This document shows positions 48,586-60,500 of a stretch of DNA of 64,000 nt, piece after piece. This stretch comes from Yponomeuta sedellus (Eukaryota; Arthropoda; Insecta; Lepidoptera; Yponomeutidae): assembly GCA_934045075.1 (NCBI GenBank), contig OW203747.1:6158357-6222356 (forward strand). Direction: 5' to 3'. A program made the position numbers and the translations under genes. Position 1 is the first letter of the stretch. The number at the start of each line of letters is the position of its first letter. Under the pieces are notes generated by a model, which was given only the letters and a program-made list of their open reading frames with translations, had not been told where the DNA came from and searched no databases.

Positions 48586-51500
48586 GTACATAAATGTTTC
48601 TAAATAGGTTTATTTCACTTACTTGTGTAATCAAGAACCAACATCAGGGGAATATAGTTTACCTATGGTTTCACTTACTTGTGAATATCCTGTTTACATT
48701 AGTGTCAGTTGGCCAAAATGCATATAAAAAAACAAGTACAAATAGTTTAACAGATTGTTAGTGTACAGCCGACAGCACATCCACCTTTACACACGTGCAC
48801 TTTACTCAACTACGTTACAGGCGACATTGCAACAAAATTGTAAAGGTTTATCTGCTGTCGACCGTGCGAGCTCATTTTATAAAGCATATGAAGTGAAAAG
48901 GTTTTATTCAAAGTAGCGCAGAAACTGCGGCTTAATGAACGTTACAAGTCAAAATAGGCGTCCATTTCAAAAGGAAGATAATTTTGGAAAAAAAATTGAC
49001 AAAAAAACTCTATAGGTACATAGTCTTTTCAAAGTCCTTAAGTAACAAAGTTTACACCTATTAGGTATAAAACATAAAACTCATGCATTGTACTACTGGC
49101 TTTAATTCCAGACATCATTATTGTCATCTAAATAATCCTTTATTCTATAGTAGACCTTTTGGCACAAAGTGTACTTAACACATTTTTTGAGTCGCGTTTC
49201 ATATAGCTCCCTATAGGTCAATTTCAAAGAATGTTCTAAATAATTAGACCCGGTAAAGCATATTAAGGTAGTGAAAAGTCGTATCGTGGGTATTACACGT
49301 TGTAAGTATACCCTATATTTGGATATTATATAGACTATTACCCCCTATGATAGAACAACGTGGCGCTCTTTAGGGGAGGGCTATGTCCAGCAGTGGACTA
49401 GTATAGCCTGACGACGACGACGACGAATACCTAATATGTCCAGATTTGGTTTTTTTCTTTTCTTTTTGCTCATTTTTCCCAACGCTCTCCAAATAATCAT
49501 AAATGCGAAAATATTGTAAAAATTAAATCGTGATTAAATTGTTCATTTGTCCGTGAAACCTTTTATCTACCTGCTGCCCATAGCTGATAGACCGCATTTG
49601 ACCTATTTATTTTGATAACTACGTTAAGTGGTACAGATGTGGAAAAAAAATAAATGGTTATTTTTAAGCTAAATAATGTAAGTTACGACTCACAACTATA
49701 ACTGCGTGTTAAGTACCTAAACTTTTACCATCGAGCTAAATAAAAAAAAGGAACTCTATTATTAACTTTGTAAGTATTCGTTTAGTAATTAGTTAAGTTT
49801 AATAAATATAAAGATATTGTTAAGTTTTAATTGTCTTGTAAATCAATTGTTTTGAATCAGTGAATTTTTAGCCTCTAAATAGGTTTTTAAATTTGTCCTT
49901 AGCACGGGTTAGTGCATTAAAAATAAAAATAGTATAATCACGTGGGTACAGTGATATCGTTCCGATGTAAAACCTAACTGCAAAGTAGGTAGTCGGGGCT
50001 GTAAGTGATGCAATTTACTTAAGCCAGATGTCGCTGCCTGTACGTAATACAGAGAATAGTGTAAAGAGGTTCGAAATTTCACTGATGCCGGTGAGTCGCC
50101 CATTGGCTCAATTGGTAGAGCGCTGGCACGGATAGCCAGAAGTTGCGGGTTCGAATCCCGGCATGGGTGAAATTTTTAGCCTCTAAATAGGTTTTTAAAT
50201 CAGTGACATGTTTACATGTTTTTTAAATCAGTGACATGTTTACATGTTTTTTAAATATACTCAAATTAGAAATTATTCTAAGTATTTATCTACACACTCT
50301 TACACACACACACACACACACACACGCACACTATTCACGCCATGTTACCGATCACTATACACTTGTTTACGATAACAACGGTTGTCATGGTAACTGTATA
50401 ATCAATACGTTCCCTACAAAATTAAACAAAATCCCCCAGTGCACGCCCACAACTTGGCGCAATGCGCAACCAAAAAGGACTCCCTTTAAAAGTGTCCTAA
50501 TTTAATTTAATTTTGTTTAAGAAACAATAATTCAATAGTTTTTATCGCAAAATGTAGTTTTTGTTTTAATAAAAAAAATCTAACAAAAAAATACAGGATA
50601 AAAACATACAAAATTTGCCAAAAAAAATTAAGTGTGTTAAGTTATAGAATAAAAAAAATGACGTATTGCTATCCCTACTACAGGCGACCGGCCAAAATGA
50701 ACGAGTACGGACTGAAGCGGATCCCGGACTACACAGAGCTGGCGTATAAAGAGGCTGTCGGGAAGCTAAGATACTTTCTATCTGGAAACTATAGTCCTAC
50801 CGTAAGTCAATTCCACTAACAATAAGTAATCCAATTTAATAAATAATAAATTCTAAGCTGTGGGCGTACACCCCCCCCCAAAGACAATCTATTACGTAAC
50901 ATTCCACTCAATCGAATTAAACATTTAGCCCCTTATTCATAATCGTCTGCTAACTTAAAGCATTGCTAATTCTCTCTCTGTCTTCTTCTATTGACCTAAG
51001 TCAGAATGAAAAAGAACACTTTTTAGCAGCTGTTTTAAGTTAGCGGACCATTATGAATAAGGGGGTTAGACGAATCCAAAGTGTCAAAATATGTATGCAT
51101 TTGACAGCTGAAGCAGCTTAAAAAAAGTAAAAATCTATGTCACTCAATTCAGTGGATACTTACATAGGTAATAATGCCCCTGAACATTTATGATACCTTC
51201 ACTCCATTCAGTCCAGTGTTATTTTTTTGTAAACATTTTTGTCAGCTGAGCCGCGATTCATAAGCCTACAATTCATAGTTCATTGTGACCATTCCATGTC
51301 TATTGTGTAGCTGATTAGTACAATTACTTAGCTACTTATGTAAGAACGCGATTAACTAAAAACACCGATTTCTGAATTGAGAATTTCATTAAGTATTTAC
51401 TTAAGTAACGTTCTGACACGCTCTTTTCTGAGAAATTCGAAGAGATAGCATTACAGTTAATTATTTACTTGGCGAAATTTTCAATGCAGAAACTAGCCCG

Positions 51501-54500
51501 TAGAGACTTCGCAAAAGAAATACTTTGCTACCGACTATTTACATAGCGTTTATGGGGTGCTTCAAGGGAATCGCTCGGCCTCGCTAGCCCCGGCTGCCTG
51601 AGTGATCTTAAACGATCACGAAGGTTAAGCAACACAGGGCGCGTTCAGTGCATGGATGGGTAAACAGTCTGTGACTAACGCTAGTGGCATTTTTCCGAGT
51701 GGTTCCGTTCGCAAGGCACGTTAAGCAGTTGGTGCCGGCAGCCGTCGATAGATGGCAGTCGTAAAGCCAAGTCAGAGGCGTTAGGGCGGCTAGAAAACTT
51801 CTGACAGTAAGATCAGCCACTAGTCTTGCAAGCCTCCACCAATCCTGACTTGGCCCCCGTGGTGGAGTATGGCCTAAACCTTCCTCAGGGAAGAGACCCG
51901 TGCCCCTCGGTGGGGACCTAATAGGTAGATGATGAAGGGAATCGCGTTTTTAAAATACATAAAGCGGTTAGTCTTCCTACTTGTTGATCTGCGGAAATCG
52001 GCTACCCAATAAACATCTAATTGTTATTGTAAGCTTTTATGACTATTAATTACAAGTCCCTTGACAACTATTTGCGTCACGCTCATACAAAATTGCCTTG
52101 TCTAATGCGAGAGCACCGTTCTGCTTTGAGGGAGTTTTTTCATTCGTACTTTATTATGACAATTCGAGGTCCATTGCGTAGAAAAGTCTACTTGTCATCT
52201 GTGGGTCCATCGACTTTGTACATAGAATTATCATAGTAAACTGGCCCCAGACAATAACAATGCTCTTAGAGTAACAATGGTTCAGTGATATTCAAAATAA
52301 TTGATTTACAAAATCGACATGTCGATAAGTACCTTCCGCCTCCAATGCTATTGGCTGACCAAAACCTTGTTTGTTTCGACCAAAACCTGTGACCTATTCT
52401 CAGAACTTCTAAATGTAAAGAAGAAAAATCGGTGAAGGCGTCGATATCATTCTCATGACACAAGAATGGTTATCGATTTTTATACTATATTGTACTTACA
52501 TTTACGCTGCCGCTTCCAACCGGTCCAATCCATGGACGACTATGTCCAGCAGTGGAGTGCTTGTGGCTGAATGATGATGATACATTGACCACCAGGTCCG
52601 CAGCTACGGCGGCTCTGCCTCGATCAAGAACCTGGATGAACCCGACGGAGACCTCATGGATAAGAAGTATGCATCCACCACGCTGGGCGCCAACCTCGAC
52701 TTCAAGCCGAGGCCGCGGCTGACAGCTAAATACGCCACCCTGTACGCGGACAGTCTCAAGAACTATACGCCGTCGCGTAATTTGAATCATGGTAAGACCC
52801 TGACCCCTTATCTTCTTTCTATAATATAAAAATGAATCACTGAATGTGTTGTTAAGCGCAAATCTGGAGAGCAGCTGAACCGATTTTGCTAATTCTTTTT
52901 TTAGAATATTCCTTAAAGTACGAGGATGGTTCTTATGGAAGTAAAATAAAAAAAAATCGACTGTAAGGCGGTACGAAGTTCGCTGGGTCAGCTAGTTTAT
53001 TTAAAAAAAACTCCTGTTCTGGGTGTCTATGGCGTTTAAAGATCTGACTAGGAAAAGTTGTCTGATTTAGCCATAATTTAAGCCTGCTTTGAACTGTCAG
53101 ATATCTACATACATATTTGAGTCGTCTAAATGCTAAACACGACATTTACATGATACCTTACGGAAGCCATCACTAAAAAACTGGCTGAGGTAACTGATGA
53201 CTGGGGTCTTTTCATAGAACAACAATTCATGGATTACTGCGACAATACAAATTAGGTACATTGCGTAGCCTATTAACAAGTCGAAAGACTCATTGTACTA
53301 ATCGGCAATGTAAATTTAACATCACATAACATAGCATGTAGGTACATACCGGCGTACACAGACCATCTTTTCTCATGTCATATAATATCTAATACCTCAG
53401 TTGCCAGCTATTACTGGCAATACGTATGATAAGATTCCATGATTGCCAATAACTTTAAATGCCAAAGCATTAAAAGTTTTTGTTTTATTTAAGTCGGGAC
53501 CTAATTAGTGCTGCGGCCAGACACACCAACAGCACTCGTTCACGATCAGAGCATTCTCGATCTTTCCCTGCTAATCCTAGGATTGAAATTAAGTCGTACC
53601 CTTCCAGCGCCGCCGCCGCCGGCGCCCGCCGCCTCCGACCTGTCCGGCGGGACCAACCCCGACGTGGTGAACTTCATTCAGAAGCAAGAGGAGTACATCG
53701 AACAGCTGGAGCGCGAGAGCCAGTACTGCAGAGTAAGTGTAAAAACATACGCTCTTCTGTATCATCGTTTTCATATCAACCCATTATGTCCCCACCGAGG
53801 GGCACGTCTCTTCCCTTAGAAATGTATAGGCCAAGTCCGGACTGGTGGAGGCTTGCAAGGCTAGTGGCTGGTCTTACTGTCAGAAGTTTTCAAGCTGCCC
53901 TAAGGCTTCTGAATTGGCTAAACGACTATCATTACATGACAGCCGGCACAAAGAAGCACGGAAGCGCTCGGAAAAATATCACTAGCGGTAGTCACGGGAC
54001 GGCCACCCATCCTGCACCTGACCGCGCCTGTTCTTGCTTAACTCAAGTGATTGATGCTAATCACTCGGTTCAACTAGGCCAAGAGTGCTTATTCGACTAG
54101 GCCACGAGCGCTTATCTTAGCAGGCACTCATTAAAAAAAACATGCCTAGTTTGACAGGTGTGTTTGGCTACCACAACTACACCTTCTTAACCCCTTCACC
54201 TCTTCCAACACCTAGGACGAGCTGAACAACCTCCTTGGCAAAGTGAAGGAGGTGATCTCCGAGAACGAACACTTGCACGAGGCGCAGAAGAACAGGCTCA
54301 TCTCGCGGATGTTTCAAACCACGGGCTCCGAGACTGACGAGCTGGATGACTTGGGCGATAGCACTGGGCTGGACAGCGACAATAAGGTAATGAAACGAAA
54401 AGGTTTTATTCAAAGTAGCGCAGAAACAGCGGCTTAATGAACGTTACAAGTCAAATATCTATTTCTATTTCAAAATCTAGATAATTTTGGAGAAAATAAC

Positions 54501-57500
54501 TCCAAGGTAACGGTGGTAGGAAGTAATAATGACGAGATGAACGAAAGAGCTACCCTGTAATCCCCAGGCTGGATGAACTGGTTATTAGCACTGTGTTGCA
54601 CTTGGTTTCACTGCGTGCTCATCTCCATCAAACCAGGGGCTCCGAGACTGATAGCTGGAGGACCTGGGTAAGCACTGGGTTGGACAGTGACAATAAGGTA
54701 AGGGTGGGAAGTAGTAATGACGAGCTAAACGAAAGAGCTACCCTGCAATCCACAGGCCGGATGAACTGGGTGTTAGCACTGGCTTGGACAGTGACGATAA
54801 GGTGAGAGTAGAAAGTAATTATGATTGGAAAAGTGATGAAAAATGGTCAAGCTCAAACCTGCAATTCTCAGGCCGGACGACCTGGGTGGTAGCACTGGGT
54901 AGGAAGAGGGAGGATTTGGGTGATAGCACTGGGCTGGACAGTGACAATAAGGTTAGGAAGTGGTAATGGCGAGATAAGCGAAAAAGCTACCCTGCAAACC
55001 CCACCGTGGATGAACTGGGTATTAGCACTGGGTTGGACATTGATGATTAAGCAAGCGCAGAAAGTAATAATGACTGGAGAAGTGGAGACATAAGGACGAG
55101 CTAAACTTGCAATTCTCAGACTGGTCGATAGCACGTAGGAAGAGGGATGATTTGGGTGATAGTGACAATAAGGGGAATGTAGAAAGAGCGTAGACCTGGA
55201 TTGGACAGTTAGAATAAATAATACTAGTAGAACACTTATGTGAGAATGTGTGTGAAAGTGAAGGATACACATAGAAGCCAAGAAGAACCAGCTCATTTTG
55301 CGTATATTCTGACCCAATTCTGACTCGGGTTGTCCAGTTACCTACTCAATTTCAGTAGGTACTAACTAGACGAACGAGGTGACATTCAATGGTGACAGTA
55401 TTGGGTGGAACAGTGACAATATTACAAGGACATAAACTTAGTTCTGCAGCACGAAGAGCCGCAACTGCTACGCTTGTTTGTTTTTGTACTAACTTTTAAG
55501 TAATAACTTTATTCTAGATGTCCATTGACTAAGTTTCTCTGTTCTAGATTTCGCCCTCAAAAGCCCGTCGCTCAGCTTCGAAGTCTCGTCCCACGAAACT
55601 GGAAGGACCGAATATCGTCTTCGAGTCCCGCATCGCAGAGCTGGAAGCCCAGCTAACTCAGGCGAAAATCGATCTGAAGAAAGTTCAAGTAGGTATCATG
55701 CTTAATCGTTAAATAAAATTCAGGAATGTAACAAATTGTTATTTTAAAAACAGCCTCTACATTATCTCTCTCTCATTATCATCCCCCATCCATTATCCAC
55801 ACAACCCAAGGTTAGCTGGAAGAAAATACTTATTAGTATTAAGCTTGTCTTTGTACAAACCCATTTTTGGCCAAAAAAGAATGTTTCAATTCAATCTGTC
55901 GCTGAAGTAAAAGAATGCTATACAATGTCACTGCCACGATAAGAAGATGGGTACCTAGTAAGAGCAGGGGAGTCGTGCGTTTTTAATCCTGTATTGTATA
56001 CTGTAGAGCGTATTTCCTGTTTATTGTTAAACTAGCTGTGCCCCGCGATGCTATCCGCGGTTTATCGATTTTCCTATGCAGTAAAACGTAGCTTATGTCA
56101 ATCCAGGGTCTCAGCTAACTCCATTCTAAATTTTACTAAAATCGCTCCAGCCATTTATTTAATTTTTTTTTTTAAATTTTAAAGTAACGTTGCTACAGTT
56201 ATTTAAATTGAGTGTAATATTTTTTTAATTCACAAACTTTGTGCACACGATGTTCTAAATTCAATGTACTTTATCCTCAAACGGCTTTTCCACTCAGATA
56301 TTGAAGATTAAAAATACTCTTTCCGAGATGGTGGGATGAAAAAATGTTTTTCTTTTCTCAGGAGGAAAACAACGAGAACAAACGCAAGCTCGCCTCAGGG
56401 CTAGTTGACTCAACCTGCCTTGATGGCTTCAAGCGGCAGATCGACAACTTGCAGAGGTTGGTTCTTTAAACTTCTCATCCTCTAGTTGATCCACTTAGAT
56501 TACACATGACAATTATCAAGAACGATAATTCAGATCTGTATCGTCTTTATTTACTGTGGGGATTTAAAAATGACCCTGGTTGTATTAGAAGTAAGCCTTC
56601 TCGAAATGTAGATAGACAGAGATCATAGCATACAAACAACGAATTCTAAAATGCGGCGCGTACGATATCAACTCTTAATGTCCCCTCTGCCGGGGCCCGG
56701 GTCTCTTCCTGCATCGCAGAAAGGTTAGGCCATATTCCTCTACGGGGGCAAAGTCCGGGTTGGAGGAGGAACGTACGTTGCTGTCAAATGTGCGATCACC
56801 TTCACATGACCCCACAATTCTATTTTCTGTCAACTAGGGACAAGACCTCCCTAGAGAGCCAGATCTCCAAACTGAAGCTAAGCCTTGACAGTCGTGACGG
56901 GGACTTCGACGGGCGCTACAAGCGAGGCTCTGATGCCGTCGAACATCAGCTGCGCGAGGAGAGGAATAACTTGGAGGCTGAGCTGCGCCGACTGAAGGTA
57001 AAGGTTAACTATGATCTTTACAAAACACTAGTCTTTAAAACTGAAGGTAAATTACCTTTCTATAAAACACGTTTTGAAAAAAACCTGTAATACAGTTTAT
57101 TTAGTGTTCGTTAAAAAAAATATTAAGAAAGTTTACCCGTTGAATTCTGACCATGACACAACGATTAAAAACTATTCTATGTCCAGGACGACCTAGGCAA
57201 AGTTTAGGTACCCGTTGAATTCTGACCTTGACACAACGATTAAAACTATTCTATGCCCAGGACGACCTAGCCAAAGTTTACCCGTTGAATTCTGACCTTG
57301 ACACAACGATTAAAAACTATTTTATGTCCAGGACGACCTAGCCAAAGTATACCCGTCGAATTCTGACCTTGACACAACCATTAAAAACTATTCTATGTCC
57401 AAGACAACCTAGCCAAAGATTAGGTACCCGTTGAATTCTGACCTTGCCACAACGATTAAAACTACTCTTTGTCCAGGACGACTTAGCCAAAGTTTAGGTA

Positions 57501-60500
57501 CCCGTTGAATTCTGACCTTGACACAACGATTAAAAATACTCTTTGTCCAGGACGACCTAGCCAAAGAGCGCAGCAAGACCCGCGAGCTGGCCGGCGAGGG
57601 CGCCCGCCGCGCCATTCAGGAGCGCAGCGCGGCCGAGCAGCGCTACAACGCGCACTTCGACGAGCTGTCCCACGACCTGGCGGCTCAGTACGACAACGTG
57701 GCCAAGTTGCAGGTGAAACCGTTACGCTATGTTACGTCACGTTCATCGATTTCAACCCTGTTTGACCCTACTGCTGGGGCACGGGTCTTTTGCTGCGTCG
57801 CAGGAAGGTTAGGCCATACTCCACCACGGGGGCCGAGTCCGGGTTGGTGGAGGTTTTTTTTTTTTTTGGAAACATTTATTCAAATAAAAATACAAAAAAA
57901 TACAGAAGTTGGTTTCTGCCAAACTGCATAACAGTTTCTTGGCAGATGCTCTTGGTTTTACATGTTCGAGTTATCTTATATGCTAGGTACATACAAATAC
58001 TAAAAAACAAATTTAAGGACTCCCTACATACTACCCTCTTGCTCGCCCTACGCCTAAGGCTTGGGTTCGGTCAGTCACATGACATTGCCTCGAACAAGAG
58101 GACAGACAGTAAGACAGTGGCGGGCCTTACTGTCAGAAGTTATCAAGCCGCCCATAAATAACCTCTCTCATGGCCTCTGACATGGCTTAACGACTGCCAT
58201 TACATGACAGCCGGCACCCACGGCTTAAAGTGCCTTGCGAAGCACGGAAGCGCGCGGAAAAATGCCACATTACTTCATAATATAGCAAATACAGTATGTG
58301 TTAGTTAATTTCTTGCACCTGTAAGCATTATAAAAATAAAAGGAAACACTCCATCGTAGGTTGTCTGGAATAAATTGCTCTAAGCAGTAAGGCCGCCAGT
58401 TCAAGTGTATCTTTATAATTATTTTATGTTTGTTTTTTCCTGGTGTACAATAAAGAATATTTTATGTCTTATCTTATCTAAAACTACAGTCATATCATTA
58501 AAAAGATGTATTTAGACTATCTATTACAAATTTAAGATATAATTAGACCATTAATAATTTATCTATCTTGATGGTCTAAATTTTCGTTATTTGAACTAAT
58601 GAGTAATGCTGCAAGTGATACAAATTACTTCAGCCAGATGTCACTGCCTGTAAATTATACAGATAATATTGTGAAGATGTTCGAAATTTAGCTGACGCCA
58701 GTACTTGCACATTAGCTCAGTTGGGAGAGCGTTGGTACGGTTAGCCAGAGGTCGCGGGTTCGAGCCCGGCATGGACGTAATTTTTAGCCTCTAAATAGGT
58801 TTTTAGAACTAATAAAGTTTCACTTCCAGTTTTTTGGAATTTTGGACATACTGTACATGTACCTAACTGCAAAGTAGGTAGTCGGGGCTGTAAGTAATGC
58901 AATTTGCTTAAGTCAGATGTCGCTGCCTGTACGTAATACAGAGAATAGTGTAAAGAGGTTCGAAATTTCACTGATGCCGTGAGTCGCCCATTGGCTCAAT
59001 TGGTAGAGCGCTGGTACGGATAGCCAGAGGTTGCGGGTTCGAATCCCGGCATGGGTGAAATTTTTAGCCTCTAAATAGGTTTTTTAAACATACTGTACAT
59101 GTCATATAAAACTACAGTCATTTCATAAAAAATATGTATTGTGTTTAATTAAAGATATCAAATAGACTGAATTTTCAATAATATAATCTATTTATCTACT
59201 ATAATATAAAAATGAATAGCTGAATGTGTTGATAAGCGCAAATCTCGAGAGCAGCTGAACCGATTTCGCTAATTCTTTTTTTAGAATATTCCTTGAAATA
59301 CGAGAATGGTCCTTACGGAGAGAAAAAAAAATAAAGAATCGACTGTTAGGCGGTACGAAGTTCGCTGTGTCAGCTAGTTAATAATAAAGTTTCATTTTCC
59401 TTTTCTTGTAATTTTGGACAGACTGTAGTTTTGTGTCGCTATAAATGCATAAACGTGTTTTACAGCTGGAGCTGGAAAGACAACGCCGCGACGATAACGA
59501 CCTGAAGCGTGAGATCTCAATGAAGAACGCTGCCATCGAAGAACTAAAGATGGAGTTGAAGAACAAAACAGGTACCGTTTGATTTCTTGAGCCAGTAAGT
59601 ATTACAGACTACATAAAGATCGTACGTACGTACGAGTCATCAATCTTGAACGAGCGAACGAACGAACGAACGAACGAACGAACGAACGAACGAACGAACG
59701 AACGAACGAACGAACGAACGAACGAACGAATGAATGAATGAATGAATAAAGAACCAACGAACAGACGAATCGCTCGTAGTCCCGGCTGCCTGAGTGATCT
59801 TAAACGATCACGAAAGTTAAGCAACACATCTTAACCTAATCATCCATAATCAATAAACATCCATAATCAAACAAAGCTTCAAACTCATTAACTTCGACTA
59901 GATGATTGCGATGCATCTTCGATTTGTTACCTATGTTTCTTGCAATAAATCATCCATTTATTCGTTCGTTCATCATCAATCCATTATGTCTCCACCGAGG
60001 GGCACGGTTCTCTTCCCTAACGAAGGTATAGGCCATACTCCACCACGGGGGCCAAGTCCGGATTGGTAGAGGCTTGCAAGACTAGTGGCTGGTCTTATTG
60101 TCAGAAGTTTTCAAGCCGCTCTAGGCTTAATGACTGCTTAACGTGCCTTGCGAAGCACGGAACCGCTCGGAAAAATGCCACTAGAGTTATTCATAGAGGG
60201 TCATCCATCAAGCACTGAACGCGCCCTATGTAGCTTAACCTTCGTGATCGTTTAAGATTACTCCGGCAGCGGGACTACGAGCGATTTTGGTTGATACTTG
60301 TTGAATCTTCTTCTTCAGGCGATATTAGTCCACTACTGGACAGAGCCCTCCCTTAATGAGCACTATAGCGCAAGGTTGTGCTATCATTGGGGGGTAGTGC
60401 CCATTATCCCCACGCTGGGCACGCGGGTTGGGGATCGCAGTTCGGTGGAATTGTACTGCAGGGGGCGCTGCTGCCCACCCCCAGGTTTTCGTCCCTTAGT

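Noticed and set aside
48581..48586. GTATTG at 48581 as the exon 1 donor
   Set aside because: It gives the wrong phase and an early stop in exon 2; GTACAT at 48586 fits.
53480..54100. A 206-residue + frame overlapping SDCCAG8 exon 4
   Set aside because: It is in a different frame from the phase-matched exon and runs into a 5S-derived SINE.
57130..57550. A CRISPR array (regular 71-74-bp units)
   Set aside because: The whole unit is repeated with no unique spacers, and it carries exon and acceptor sequence of a eukaryotic gene.
59609..59827. A minus-strand frame with repeated FVRS units
   Set aside because: It is a translation of the (GAAC)n microsatellite.
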